Assembly (NCBI GenBank): GCA_039045975.1
Contig: JBCCJA010000030.1
Location: forward strand, 1-43,159
Reading direction: 5' to 3'
Origin: JBCCJA01 sp039045975
Lineage (GTDB): Bacteria > Planctomycetota > Planctomycetia > Planctomycetales > Planctomycetaceae
DNA: 43,159 bases
The notes under the pieces: model-generated
Seen by the model: only the letters and a program-made list of their open reading frames with translations
What the model was told of the DNA's origin: nothing
The model's database searches: none
Part shown: piece by piece, positions 1-8,009 of the stretch
Position numbering within the stretch: the first letter of the stretch is position 1
How the letters are laid out: each line of letters opens with the position of its first letter
Position numbers and translations under genes: made by a program

Positions 1-10
1 GCCCCGCGCC

Positions 11-217
11 TCACCCCGCCCCGGGGACGCCGCCGGGGGGTCGCGGGTGGTTGGCGCGGGGGGGGTGGGGGGCCGGGCTCCCCCCTACCCCCGCGGGGGG
101 GGGGGCGGGGGTGGCCCCCCCCGCGACGGCACCGGAGAGCTCCCCGAAGAGTCGGTCGACGTCGCCGCCGCCGGCCGCAAGGTCGGTCAGTTTCTCCCGG
201 AGTTCGTCAGGCGTCAT
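11..217 (-). CDS. doubtful small hypothetical protein with Pro/Gly-rich tail
   Basis: A 68-residue ORF read from the ATG at 215-217; a longer in-frame start at 319 exists but would extend towards the divergent peptidase gene. The first 33 residues (MTPDELREKLTDLA...) look like an ordinary charged amphipathic helix. From about residue 34 the protein becomes Pro/Gly/Ala-rich because it is translated from the G/C homopolymer tract. If the tract length is wrong, the true C-terminus is different and the gene could be longer or broken. It resembles no family I recognise. It would be transcribed divergently from the aminopeptidase gene, with about 120 nt between them. Confidence 0.3.
   Translation of the reverse strand: MTPDELREKLTDLAAGGGDVDRLFGELSGAVAGGATPAPPPAGVGGSPAPHPPRANHPRPPGGVPGAG
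92..125. repeat. G-run/C-run inverted repeat, potential G-quadruplex
   Basis: A run of 11 G (95-105), then C, five G, T, two G and eight C (115-122). The 11-nt arms 92-102 and 115-125 are perfectly complementary around a 12-nt loop. The G-tracts could instead form a quadruplex. Homopolymers of this length are prone to length errors in sequencing, so the reading frame across them is unreliable. Confidence 0.6.
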
Positions 218-339
218 GACCGTTACCAGTCGCAGGTCGCGTCGGCGGTGAGGGTTTGTCGCCCCGGGCGAGGGTAGGTGACCGACCGGCCGTGCGGTAT
301 CGTCCGCCGACCAACTCAAGTCCGCGATCGAAGAGCCCG

Positions 340-1434
340 ATGTCAGACCGCCTGGCCGCCCGCCGCGACGCCCTGCGGTCGGCGCTGCGCGACGAGGGCG
401 CCGCCGCGATGATCGTCAGCGGGCTGACGAACATCCGCTATCTGACAGGTTTTTCGGGCAGTTCGGCGTCGTTCGTGGTCACGCCCGACCGGTCGGTCCT
501 CGTCAGCGACGGCCGCTACGAGCTGCAGATCGCGGCCGAGTGTCCGGGCGTCGAGGCGGTGATCCGTCCTGTGACAGTAAAGCTCGACGACCAGATCAGC
601 GAAACGGTCGGGACACTCGGCGTCGGCGACTGCCTGTTCGAGTCGGGCCACGTCACGCACGCGACCTTCGCGGCGTGGTCCGAGTCGTTCGACGGGGTCA
701 CGCTGCGGCCGTCCTCCGGCCTGGTCGAGGGCCTGCGGATGATCAAGGACGACGACGAAGTCGCGGCGATCCGCCGGGCGGTCACGCTGGCCGAGACGGT
801 CTTCACGGCCCGCGTGGCGTCGATTTCGGCGACCGACACGGAACGGGGTTTCTCGGCCGACCTGGAGCACGAGATCCGGCGGGCCGGCGGCGTCGGGTTC
901 TCGTTCGACGCGATCGTCGCGTCGGGCGGGAACGGGGCGTTGCCGCACTATCGGCCGGCGGCGGTCACGCTCGGCGACTCGCCGTTGCTGCTGGTCGACT
1001 GGGGCGCCGTCGGCGACGACGGTTACGCCAGCGACATGACCCGCGTCGCGTTCGGGGCCGTCGTGCCCGACGCGATGCGACGTGTTTGCAACCTCGTCGA
1101 CCGGGCCTGTCAGGCCGCGATCGATGTGATGCGGCCCGGCGTGGCGTTGTCGGACGTCGACGGGGCGGCCCGGAAGCTGATCGAGGACGCCGGTTATGGG
1201 CCCGAGTTTTCGCACGGCCTCGGTCACGGGCTCGGCCTCGACGTGCACGAGTCGCCGCGGCTGAACGCGACGGCCGACGGGAAACTGCGGGCCGGGATGG
1301 TCGTCACCGTCGAGCCGGGCGTTTACCTTCCCGAGATCGGCGGCGTGCGGCTCGAGGAAGACGTCCTCGTGACGCCGGACGGCGTCGAAGTCCTCACGGG
1401 GCTGCCGCGGGCCCCGTTCGAACTCCCGTGGTGA
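340..1434 (+). CDS. M24B family Xaa-Pro aminopeptidase
   Basis: A 364-residue cytosolic metallopeptidase expected to remove N-terminal residues preceding proline. Residues 1-130 form the creatinase-like N-terminal domain, and the pita-bread catalytic domain follows. All five metal ligands of the M24 family are visible: Asp220 (VDWGA), Asp232 (SDMTR), His296 (GLGHGLG), Glu325 (VEPGVY) and Glu339 (VRLEED). His203 in LPHY is the usual substrate-side histidine. The ATG at 340 is preferred to the upstream in-frame start at 256 because homology-like sequence begins only there (MSDRLAARRDAL). It is followed after 63 nt by accB and then accC. Many bacteria have the order aminopeptidase-efp-accB-accC; here efp is absent from the cluster. 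Whether it is a true Xaa-Pro aminopeptidase or a prolidase (PepQ-like) cannot be settled by sequence alone. Confidence 0.9.
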   Translation: MSDRLAARRDALRSALRDEGAAAMIVSGLTNIRYLTGFSGSSASFVVTPDRSVLVSDGRYELQIAAECPGVEAVIRPVTVKLDDQISETVGTLGVGDCLFESGHVTHATFAAWSESFDGVTLRPSSGLVEGLRMIKDDDEVAAIRRAVTLAETVFTARVASISATDTERGFSADLEHEIRRAGGVGFSFDAIVASGGNGALPHYRPAAVTLGDSPLLLVDWGAVGDDGYASDMTRVAFGAVVPDAMRRVCNLVDRACQAAIDVMRPGVALSDVDGAARKLIEDAGYGPEFSHGLGHGLGLDVHESPRLNATADGKLRAGMVVTVEPGVYLPEIGGVRLEEDVLVTPDGVEVLTGLPRAPFELPW

Positions 1435-1497
1435 GCGGGCCGCCGGCCTGCTCACGGACATCCGAAGACCTGACGCACACCGCAGATCGGGACATCG

Positions 1498-2082
1498 ATG
1501 AGCGAAGAATCTGCAGCCCCGGAACCGACCGACGAAGCGTCTGAGGCCGAGGCCCCCGAGGCGGCGGGCGACGAAACGTCGTCTCCGCTCGGTCCGGCCC
1601 CGGCCGGTCCGTACGACCTCGACCGGCTCCGCGAGCTGTTCGAGTTGATGAAGACCTACGACCTCGGCGAGGTCGCGTTGAAGGACGGGTCGACGCAGGT
1701 GCGGCTGCGTCGCGGCGGCGTTTCGGCGGCCCCGCTGGCCCCCGCGGTGCCGGCGGCTCCGGTCGAGCCGGTTCCGCAGGCACCGGCCGCGCCCGCGGCT
1801 CCCGCTGCTCCTTCGGCCCCCGCCGCGTCCGCCGACGACGCCGGGGCGGTCATCAAGAGCCCGACGGTCGGCACGTTCTACGCCTCGCCGAGTCCCGACG
1901 ACCCGCCGTTCGTGAAAATCGGCTCGAAGGTCGAGCCCGATACGACGGTCTGTCTCGTCGAGGCGATGAAGGTCTTCAACCAGATCCCGGCCGAGGTGAA
2001 GGGCACGATCACCGAAGTCCTCGTCGCCAGCGGCGACGCGGTCGATTTCGGACAGCCGCTTTACAAAGTCGAACTCTCCTGA
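1498..2082 (+). CDS. accB: biotin carboxyl carrier protein of acetyl-CoA carboxylase
   Basis: A 194-residue carrier protein. Its biotinylated lysine shuttles carboxyl groups from AccC to the carboxyltransferase to make malonyl-CoA. Residues 1-37 are an acidic Ala/Glu-rich leader. Residues 38-74 hold the usual helix-plus-strand N-terminal module (DLDRLRELFELMK). Residues 75-112 are an Ala/Pro-rich flexible linker. The biotinyl domain covers about 115-194, with the acceptor lysine at 158 in EAMKVFN; the family usually has EAMKMMN or EAMKVFT. The protein is slightly longer than E. coli AccB (about 156) because of the leader and the linker. The start ATG at 1498 follows 63 nt of non-coding DNA after the peptidase gene, and accC follows after another 63 nt, so an operon is likely. 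Confidence 0.95.
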   Translation: MSEESAAPEPTDEASEAEAPEAAGDETSSPLGPAPAGPYDLDRLRELFELMKTYDLGEVALKDGSTQVRLRRGGVSAAPLAPAVPAAPVEPVPQAPAAPAAPAAPSAPAASADDAGAVIKSPTVGTFYASPSPDDPPFVKIGSKVEPDTTVCLVEAMKVFNQIPAEVKGTITEVLVASGDAVDFGQPLYKVELS

Positions 2083-2145
2083 AGAGGCCCGTGACCCCGC
2101 CGGCCCGGCCGGCGTGTTCGAGCGGGCCCCACACGCCGGACCTCC

Positions 2146-3501
2146 ATGTTCCAACGCATCCTTGTCGCCAATCGCGGTGAGATCGCCCTCCGGGTGATCC
2201 GCGCCTGCCGCGAGCTCGGCATCGAAACGGTCGCCGTCTACAGCGAGGCCGACCGCGACGCCCCGTACGTGAAGCTCGCCGACGCCGCCTATTGCATCGG
2301 CCCGCCGGCGGCAAAAGACAGCTACCTGATGATCCACCGGATCATCTCGACGGCCGAGATCGGCAACGTGCAGGCGATCCACCCGGGCTACGGGTTCCTA
2401 TCGGAGAACGCCCACTTCGCGGAGGTCTGCCGCAGCTGCAACATCGAGTTCATCGGCCCGCCGCACGAGGCGATGGAGAAGCTCGGCGATAAGAACACGG
2501 CCCGGGCGATCGCCGCGGAAGCGAAGGTCAACACCGTCCCCGGCAGCGAGGGGCTCGTCGAGGACGAAGACGAGGCCGTCCGGCTCGCCAACGAGATCGG
2601 CTATCCGGTGCTGATCAAGGCGACCGCCGGGGGGGGCGGGAAGGGCATGCGGGTCTGCCGCAACGACATTTCGCTGAAGGCCGGCCTGAAGGCCGCGGCC
2701 CAGGAGGCGGAGAAGGCGTTCGGGAACCCCGGCTGCTTTATCGAAAAATACATCGAGCGTCCGCGGCACGTCGAAGTGCAGTTGCTCGGCGACACGCACG
2801 GCAACGTGCTGCACCTGTGGGAGCGAGACTGCTCGCTGCAGCGGAAGCACCAGAAGGTCGTCGAAGAGGCCCCCGCGCCCAACCTGCCGCTCGCCGTGCG
2901 GCAAGACATCTGCAAAGCCGCCGTCCGCCTCGCGAAGACGGCCGGCTACTACAACGCCGGCACCTGCGAATTCATCGTCGACCGCGAGAACCACTTCTAC
3001 TTCATCGAGGTCAACGCCCGAATCCAGGTCGAGCACCCGGTGACGGAGCAGATCACCGGCGTCGACCTCATCAAGCAGCAGATCCGCGTCGCCGCCGGCG
3101 AGCCTCTCGAACTGAAGCAGCGGTCGATCAAGGCCGAGGGGTCGTCGATGGAGGTGCGGATCAACGCCGAAGACCCGGAGTTCGACTTCCGCCCGTCGCC
3201 CGGCACGATCACGAAGTTGCGGATCCCGGGCGGCCGCGGCGTCCGTTGGGACTCGCACATCCACGAGGGCTACCGCATCAGTCCGTACTACGACTCGATG
3301 ATCGGGAAGCTGATCGTCACCGGCGCGACCCGGGCCGAGTCGCTCGCGACGATGCGGCGGGCACTCGCGGAGTTCGAAGTCGAAGGCATCAAGACGACGA
3401 TCCCGCTGCTGCGGCGGATCTTCGACGACAACGCCTTCAAAGAGGCGAGCGTCGACACGACCTACATCGAGCGTGAACTCTTGCCCGGCAAATCGTCGTG
3501 A
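2146..3501 (+). CDS. accC: biotin carboxylase subunit of acetyl-CoA carboxylase
   Basis: A 451-residue ATP-grasp enzyme that carboxylates the biotin on AccB using ATP and bicarbonate, the first half-reaction of fatty-acid synthesis. The N-terminal biotin carboxylase domain opens with FQRILVANRGEIA. The ATP-grasp glycine loop is visible (AGGGGKGMRV, near residue 165), as is the catalytic/metal region EVNARIQVEHPVTE (near 290). The C-terminal domain ends with RRIFDD and TYIERELL, typical of the family. Length matches the usual 445-455 residues and no key residue seems missing. It lies directly behind accB. A strong stem-loop (3509-3578) begins 8 nt after its stop codon and probably marks the transcript end. 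Confidence 0.97.
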   Translation: MFQRILVANRGEIALRVIRACRELGIETVAVYSEADRDAPYVKLADAAYCIGPPAAKDSYLMIHRIISTAEIGNVQAIHPGYGFLSENAHFAEVCRSCNIEFIGPPHEAMEKLGDKNTARAIAAEAKVNTVPGSEGLVEDEDEAVRLANEIGYPVLIKATAGGGGKGMRVCRNDISLKAGLKAAAQEAEKAFGNPGCFIEKYIERPRHVEVQLLGDTHGNVLHLWERDCSLQRKHQKVVEEAPAPNLPLAVRQDICKAAVRLAKTAGYYNAGTCEFIVDRENHFYFIEVNARIQVEHPVTEQITGVDLIKQQIRVAAGEPLELKQRSIKAEGSSMEVRINAEDPEFDFRPSPGTITKLRIPGGRGVRWDSHIHEGYRISPYYDSMIGKLIVTGATRAESLATMRRALAEFEVEGIKTTIPLLRRIFDDNAFKEASVDTTYIERELLPGKSS

Positions 3502-3508
3502 CCCCGAC

Positions 3509-3578
3509 CGAACGCCCGAGCCGTAAGGCGACGGGACCCGGCCGGCATAATCCCGATGCCTTACGGCTCGGGCGTTCG
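3509..3578. repeat. long inverted repeat 1 (21-bp perfect arms, 28-nt loop)
   Basis: Arms 3509-3529 and 3558-3578 are perfectly complementary over 21 nt (core GCCCGAGCCGTAAGGC). The loop is 28 nt. It lies between the accC stop and the antiporter start. There is no clear U-tract, so it may act as a transcript-end stabiliser or be a REP-like dispersed element. It shares its architecture, but not its sequence, with the other inverted repeats in this window. Confidence 0.85.
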
Positions 3579-3595
3579 ACGTGGGTTGAGACGCG

Positions 3596-4552
3596 ATGAC
3601 GTCGGCCCTGCTGCTGATCGTCGGCGGCGTGTTGCTGTATGTCGGCGGGGAAGCGCTCGTGAAGGGTGCGTCGCGGCTGGCGTTACGCGTCGGCCTGTCG
3701 CCGCTGGCGGTCGGGCTGACGGTCGTCGCCTGCGGAACGAGCGCCCCGGAGCTGATCGTCTGCGTGCAGGCGGCGTTCGGCGGTCACGACGACGTCGCGG
3801 TCGGGAATGTGGTCGGCTCGAACATCGCGAACGTCGGGCTGATCCTCGGCGTGACGGCGTTGATCCGCCCGATCGCGACGAAGGGCCGGCTGCTGCTCGT
3901 CGACGTCCCGTTGATGATCGCCGCGGAGATCGCGGCGATCGCCTGCGTTCGGAACGGCACCGTCGGCCGGTACGAGGGGATCGCGCTCGCGGCGACATTG
4001 GCGGTCTACATCGCCGCGAACTTCGTGCGGGCGATGCGGAAGCCGGGCGACGGGGCCGATCTCGAAATCGTCGATATCGAAGAAGTCGCCGGCAAGAAGG
4101 CGTCGGGATCGACGCCGGTCGATCTCGTGCTGATCGGCGTCGGGATCGCCGCGTTGGTCTTCGGCGGGAAGTGGTTCGTCGACGGGGCGATCGGGATCGC
4201 GACGTCGCTGGGCGTGCCCGACGCGGTCGTCGCGCTGACCGTCGTCGCGTTCGGGACGAGCCTGCCGGAGCTGGCCGCCTCGGCCGTCGCCGCCGTCCGC
4301 GGGAAGGGCGATCTGGCGGTCGGGAACGTCGTCGGGTCGAACCTGTTCAATTCGCTCGGCGTGCTCGGCGTGACGGCGGCGGTGCGGCCGGTCGCGTCGG
4401 CCGGCATCAGCACTTTCGACACGACGACAATGCTGGCGCTCGCGATCGCGTTGTGGCCGATGATGGCGTCTCGTCGCCGGCTCGGGCGGTTCGAGGCCGG
4501 TACGTTGCTGCTCGTTTACGCCGGCTACGTCGGGTTCTTATTCGTGAAATGA
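3596..4552 (+). CDS. calcium/sodium antiporter, CaCA family
   Basis: A 318-residue inner-membrane cation exchanger of the YrbG/CaCA type. Two inverted halves are visible, each with the ion-binding alpha-repeat: GTSAPELIV followed by GNVVGSNIAN in the first half, and GTSLPELAAS followed by GNVVGSNLFN in the second. The acidic residues of the two PEL motifs and the Asn/Ser residues of the GSN motifs are intact. About ten membrane segments are expected. A hydrophilic loop around residues 142-178 (acidic, then Lys-rich) joins the halves. The ion specificity (Ca2+, Na+ or K+) is not readable from sequence. The gene stands alone on the plus strand after inverted repeat 1 and is convergent with the secreted-protein gene that ends 30 nt downstream. 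Confidence 0.9.
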   Translation: MTSALLLIVGGVLLYVGGEALVKGASRLALRVGLSPLAVGLTVVACGTSAPELIVCVQAAFGGHDDVAVGNVVGSNIANVGLILGVTALIRPIATKGRLLLVDVPLMIAAEIAAIACVRNGTVGRYEGIALAATLAVYIAANFVRAMRKPGDGADLEIVDIEEVAGKKASGSTPVDLVLIGVGIAALVFGGKWFVDGAIGIATSLGVPDAVVALTVVAFGTSLPELAASAVAAVRGKGDLAVGNVVGSNLFNSLGVLGVTAAVRPVASAGISTFDTTTMLALAIALWPMMASRRRLGRFEAGTLLLVYAGYVGFLFVK

Positions 4553-4582
4553 CCGTCCGGGGTCGGCGGTCCGCCCGTTTGC

Positions 4583-5335
4583 TCAATCGGCCGGAGGCGG
4601 CGGGAAGGGGAGTGGGCCGTCGGAAGCGGTCGTCGCGTCGGCGGTGACCGTCCGGTCGGCCGTCGTCGCCGCGGCCGAAGTCGTCTCGGCGGCCGCGACT
4701 CTCAGGAACGCGCCCCGGCCTTGTCGCGGTGACGACCCGCCCGCCACTCTCGTGACGTCGAGTGCGACCGTCGCGACCGCCGTCGGTCGACCTTTGAAGG
4801 TGACCCGCGACGGGAGTGAGGATCCGGCGTCGAACGACACGACCGCTGTTCCGGTTTGGGCCGGGGCCAGTTCGTCGTGCGGGTGGAACAGCAGCGTCCT
4901 GCCGGAACCGTCCGCATCGGCCCGCGTCCATCGGCCGCGGGCCCGCATCGCGTCGACGCGGACCGGACCGTCGCAGGCAGCGACGAAGTCGGCTTGGTGG
5001 CCGGTCAGTTCGGGGTGTTCGTAGCTGAGCCTGACGCGGGCCGCTTGCGTCGGCACCGGGAGCGTTCGCGAGGCCGCCGCCCACTCCGACAGGATCGCGT
5101 CCGTCTCGTCGCCCGTCGCCGGCGTCGGGCGTAAGGCGGGCGCCCGATCGAGTTTTTGCGGCGAAGACCTGTCGGCGGCGTGACGCGACGCCGGATTTCC
5201 GTCGCCGTCGAGGCAGGTCGTCGTGGTCGCGGCCAGGCAGGTCGCGACGGGCGGCGAGCACCCGTCGGGCCCTGCGGCCGGGAGTGCCGCGGTGGCCGCG
5301 AGTGACGCGGCGCCCAAAACTTGAGCCGGAAGCAT
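4583..5335 (-). CDS. secreted hypothetical protein
   Basis: A 250-residue protein of unknown function. The start ATG (5333-5335) is supported by a good ribosome-binding site (GAAAGGAA) about 9 nt upstream. The first 20 residues (MLPAQVLGAASLAATAALPA) look like a signal peptide, although it lacks a strongly basic start. Three cysteines lie at the mature N-terminus (PDGCSPP, ATCLA, TTCLD). The middle has a beta-rich pattern (VRLSYEHPELTG, TAVVSFDAGSS), possibly an immunoglobulin-like or beta-sandwich fold. The C-terminus is Ala/Thr-rich and ends in PPPPAD. No catalytic motif was seen. It is divergent from the HEAT/TPR gene, with 124 nt between their starts. Confidence 0.7.
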   Translation of the reverse strand: MLPAQVLGAASLAATAALPAAGPDGCSPPVATCLAATTTTCLDGDGNPASRHAADRSSPQKLDRAPALRPTPATGDETDAILSEWAAASRTLPVPTQAARVRLSYEHPELTGHQADFVAACDGPVRVDAMRARGRWTRADADGSGRTLLFHPHDELAPAQTGTAVVSFDAGSSLPSRVTFKGRPTAVATVALDVTRVAGGSSPRQGRGAFLRVAAAETTSAAATTADRTVTADATTASDGPLPFPPPPAD

Positions 5336-5459
5336 AGGGCGATTCCTTTCGCCGTTTCGTCTTGCCCGCGGACGCTAGCACCGTTTTGTCAGGACCGGAA
5401 TGGCGATCGCGGGCGGTTCGGGCTTCCGGCGGGAGGGGCCTGCGGGGAGACTGTTCAGT

Positions 5460-8006
5460 ATGCAGCACCGGATCTCCCCCGCGATTTTCGCGGCCTGCTT
5501 TTTTTCGCCGGCGGTCGCCGTCGCCGACGGGGTGACGATTTCGCTCCGGGATGCGAACGTCACTCGGATCACGGCGGTCGGCGGGCCGGGCCCGGTGGTA
5601 CTCGCCGGACGATTGATCGTCCGAAACGAAGGTACGGCCGCGTTCACATGGGATTGGTCCGACGTTTCGCTCCGCTCGGGCGCGGTGTCGCGGCCGTTCG
5701 GCCCGACGACGGAGGGCGGCCGCCCGCTGCGGATCGGGCGACGGACGGTCCAGACGGCCGGGATCCCGCGGTCGGGCCCGGCGTCCGTGCCCGCCGGCGA
5801 GACGGGTGAGTTCGACGCAGTCTTTTTCGACGTCCCGGCGTCGAACGGCGTGCGGGACTTGGAGATCGTGTTCGGCTCGGGCGGCGAAGACGTCGCGGTC
5901 CGCTACGACATCTCGGCGGCGGCCGCCGAAAAATTGCAGCTGGCGACACGACGGATCGGCCCGGGCCGATCCGCGGCGGTCGTCGAAGTCGGCGGATTCC
6001 TCGACGTCTTTTCGGCTGCGGTTTTGATCGGCGAGTTCGACCGCCTGCTCGACGCCGGCGTCGAACGCGTTGTCGTCTCAACGGGCCGGGAGGCGATCGA
6101 TACGGCGTCGCGACGTTGGCTGCTCGGGGCGGCCCGCTCGTTCAGCGGCAGTCCGCTCAACGCCGATCTCTATCCGACACTGCCGGCCGGCCTGAAGGGG
6201 TTCGAGGTCCACGGGTTGGGGCACGCGGGCGGTTCGATCTCGGGCGGATCGGGCGAAGATTCGCTCGAAGCGGCGGTGTCGAGACTGCTCGAACCGGCCC
6301 TACGTGACGTCGACGCCGCGACGCTGCGCGGCCTCGTCGCGGGGGCCGACCCGCTGACGCTTGTCGCGGTCTTGGACGCGGGCGGACGCCGCCTCGGCGA
6401 CGTCGACACGCTCGTCGCGCTGACGGGTGACCAGTCAGGCCCGGTCGCGTTGGCCGCGACCCGTGCCTTACGGCAATACGGCGACCCCGAGGCCGTCGGC
6501 ACGCTGGTCCGCCTAGCCTCCGGGGAGTCCCGGACGCTCGCCGAGGCGGCGTTGACCGCGTTGGTTTCGTCGCGGCACCGCTCGTCTTGGGCGGGCGTGA
6601 AGGGGCTTTACGAGACAGCAGACGCCGAGACGCGTGGCCGGATCTTGGCGGCGATGGCGCGGCAGCCGCGGGCGGCCTGGCGTGAACTGGTCGTCGCCGC
6701 CGCCGAGGGGCGTGAGCCGGGCGACCGCGTCGCCGCGATCCGTGCCCTCGCGGAGATCGGGCACCCGCGTCTGGTCGACATCATCGGCGACGCGTTGTCG
6801 GCGCCCGAGACGGCATCCGCGGCGGCCGACCTGCTGCTCGATCGGCTCGACGACCCGCGTGGGCGTCGCCTTGCCGTGTCGGTCGCCGAGGACAGGCTCG
6901 GCGACGGCATCGTCGACACGTTCGTGAAACGGGTCGCCGTCGCGTCGGGCGACCCGCGGCTGACGGAGGCGTTGATCGCCGCGGTCGACTCTGCCCCGGC
7001 CGGCCGGCGGCTCGAACTGTTGCGGCTGTCGGCCGACGTCGGCGGGTCCGCCGCCGCCGACCACATCCGAGACCTATGGGACGGCCTCACGACCAAGGAA
7101 CGCGCCGTGGCGTTGTCGGCTTTCGGCCGGCTCGACGCCGCCGACATCGCCGGTCCTGTCGAGGACGCGCTCGGTTCCGACGACGCGATCCTCGTGCGTC
7201 AGGCGATCGGCCTGTTGGAAACCCGAGGCGACGAAGACGCCGTCGGTCGGCTCGTTGAGATATTGAACAAGGCGTCGCGGCCGAACACGGTTTCGGAGGC
7301 GGCGGCGGCGCTCGCGGCGATCGGCACGACCGCGGCCGCCGACGCACTGATCGCCGCCGCCCAGGTGCCGGACGAGATGCGTCGCGAAGCGGCCGTGAGG
7401 CATTATCGGGGCGGCTCGTGGCCGCGATCGGCCGCCGCCGCCGCGATCGATGCCGCCGAAGCGGCCCAGCGGGCCGAGAACTGGGCCGGGGCCGTCCCGC
7501 TGTGGGACAAGGTGATCACGATCGACCCGCTGCTCGCCAGCGCCCACACGTCACGAGGCCACGCGCTCGTACGCTGCGGCCGAGCCGAAGAGGCCGGGGC
7601 GGCTTATCTGCGGGCGTACGAACTCGACCCGACCGACGCGAACGCCGTCACCGGGGTCGCGATCGCCGCCGCGGGCCGTCCCGACGGCGTCGCCGAAGCG
7701 GTCGCGTTCGTCGAACGGCACGTCGAGCGCCTGCGGTTCGACAACATCTTTCTCTACAACGTCGCCTGCGTTTACGGGGTCGCGTTGCAGTCGTCGTCGA
7801 CCGACGCGGGCGGGTCGCCGGTCTTGTCGGATCGTCTGAAGTCGTCCGCGATCGACTACCTGCGGCGTTCGGTCGAACTGGGTTTCGACCAGGCCGAGTG
7901 GGCGAAAGAGGACCCCGATCTGGCCGCCCTCCGCGACGAGCCGGCCTTCATCGAACTGTTCGCCGGGATCGCCGCGGAGGAGCCCGCCGAGGCTCCGGCC
8001 GACTGA
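5460..8006 (+). CDS. exported HEAT-repeat and TPR protein
   Basis: An 848-residue protein, probably a scaffold or assembly factor in the periplasm. The chosen start at 5460 gives a clean signal peptide (MQHRISPAIFAACFF..., cleavage near AVA-DG, residue 22) and has a GGGGAG ribosome-binding site about 10 nt upstream; an earlier in-frame ATG at 5400 would hide it. Residues 23-150 look like a beta domain. Residues 150-280 are of unclear fold. From about 285 to 650 runs a series of paired helices with HEAT-like patterns (for example VALAATRALRQYGDPEAV and RVAAIRALAEIGHPRLV). Residues 660-770 contain TPR units (AENWAGAVPLWDKVITIDP, then AGAAYLRAYELDPTDAN). The C-terminus (YLRRSVELGF, then LAALRDEPAFIELF) is a pattern often found closing TPR proteins. 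The function is unknown. Its stop is only 3 nt from that of the convergent MATE gene. Confidence 0.85.
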   Translation: MQHRISPAIFAACFFSPAVAVADGVTISLRDANVTRITAVGGPGPVVLAGRLIVRNEGTAAFTWDWSDVSLRSGAVSRPFGPTTEGGRPLRIGRRTVQTAGIPRSGPASVPAGETGEFDAVFFDVPASNGVRDLEIVFGSGGEDVAVRYDISAAAAEKLQLATRRIGPGRSAAVVEVGGFLDVFSAAVLIGEFDRLLDAGVERVVVSTGREAIDTASRRWLLGAARSFSGSPLNADLYPTLPAGLKGFEVHGLGHAGGSISGGSGEDSLEAAVSRLLEPALRDVDAATLRGLVAGADPLTLVAVLDAGGRRLGDVDTLVALTGDQSGPVALAATRALRQYGDPEAVGTLVRLASGESRTLAEAALTALVSSRHRSSWAGVKGLYETADAETRGRILAAMARQPRAAWRELVVAAAEGREPGDRVAAIRALAEIGHPRLVDIIGDALSAPETASAAADLLLDRLDDPRGRRLAVSVAEDRLGDGIVDTFVKRVAVASGDPRLTEALIAAVDSAPAGRRLELLRLSADVGGSAAADHIRDLWDGLTTKERAVALSAFGRLDAADIAGPVEDALGSDDAILVRQAIGLLETRGDEDAVGRLVEILNKASRPNTVSEAAAALAAIGTTAAADALIAAAQVPDEMRREAAVRHYRGGSWPRSAAAAAIDAAEAAQRAENWAGAVPLWDKVITIDPLLASAHTSRGHALVRCGRAEEAGAAYLRAYELDPTDANAVTGVAIAAAGRPDGVAEAVAFVERHVERLRFDNIFLYNVACVYGVALQSSSTDAGGSPVLSDRLKSSAIDYLRRSVELGFDQAEWAKEDPDLAALRDEPAFIELFAGIAAEEPAEAPAD

Positions 8007-8009
8007 CGG

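Noticed and set aside
343..2382. 679-residue open frame antisense to the aminopeptidase, accB and accC
   Set aside because: It is Arg/Asp/Gly-rich shadow sequence opposite three clear genes, a common effect of high GC; no domain or normal start.
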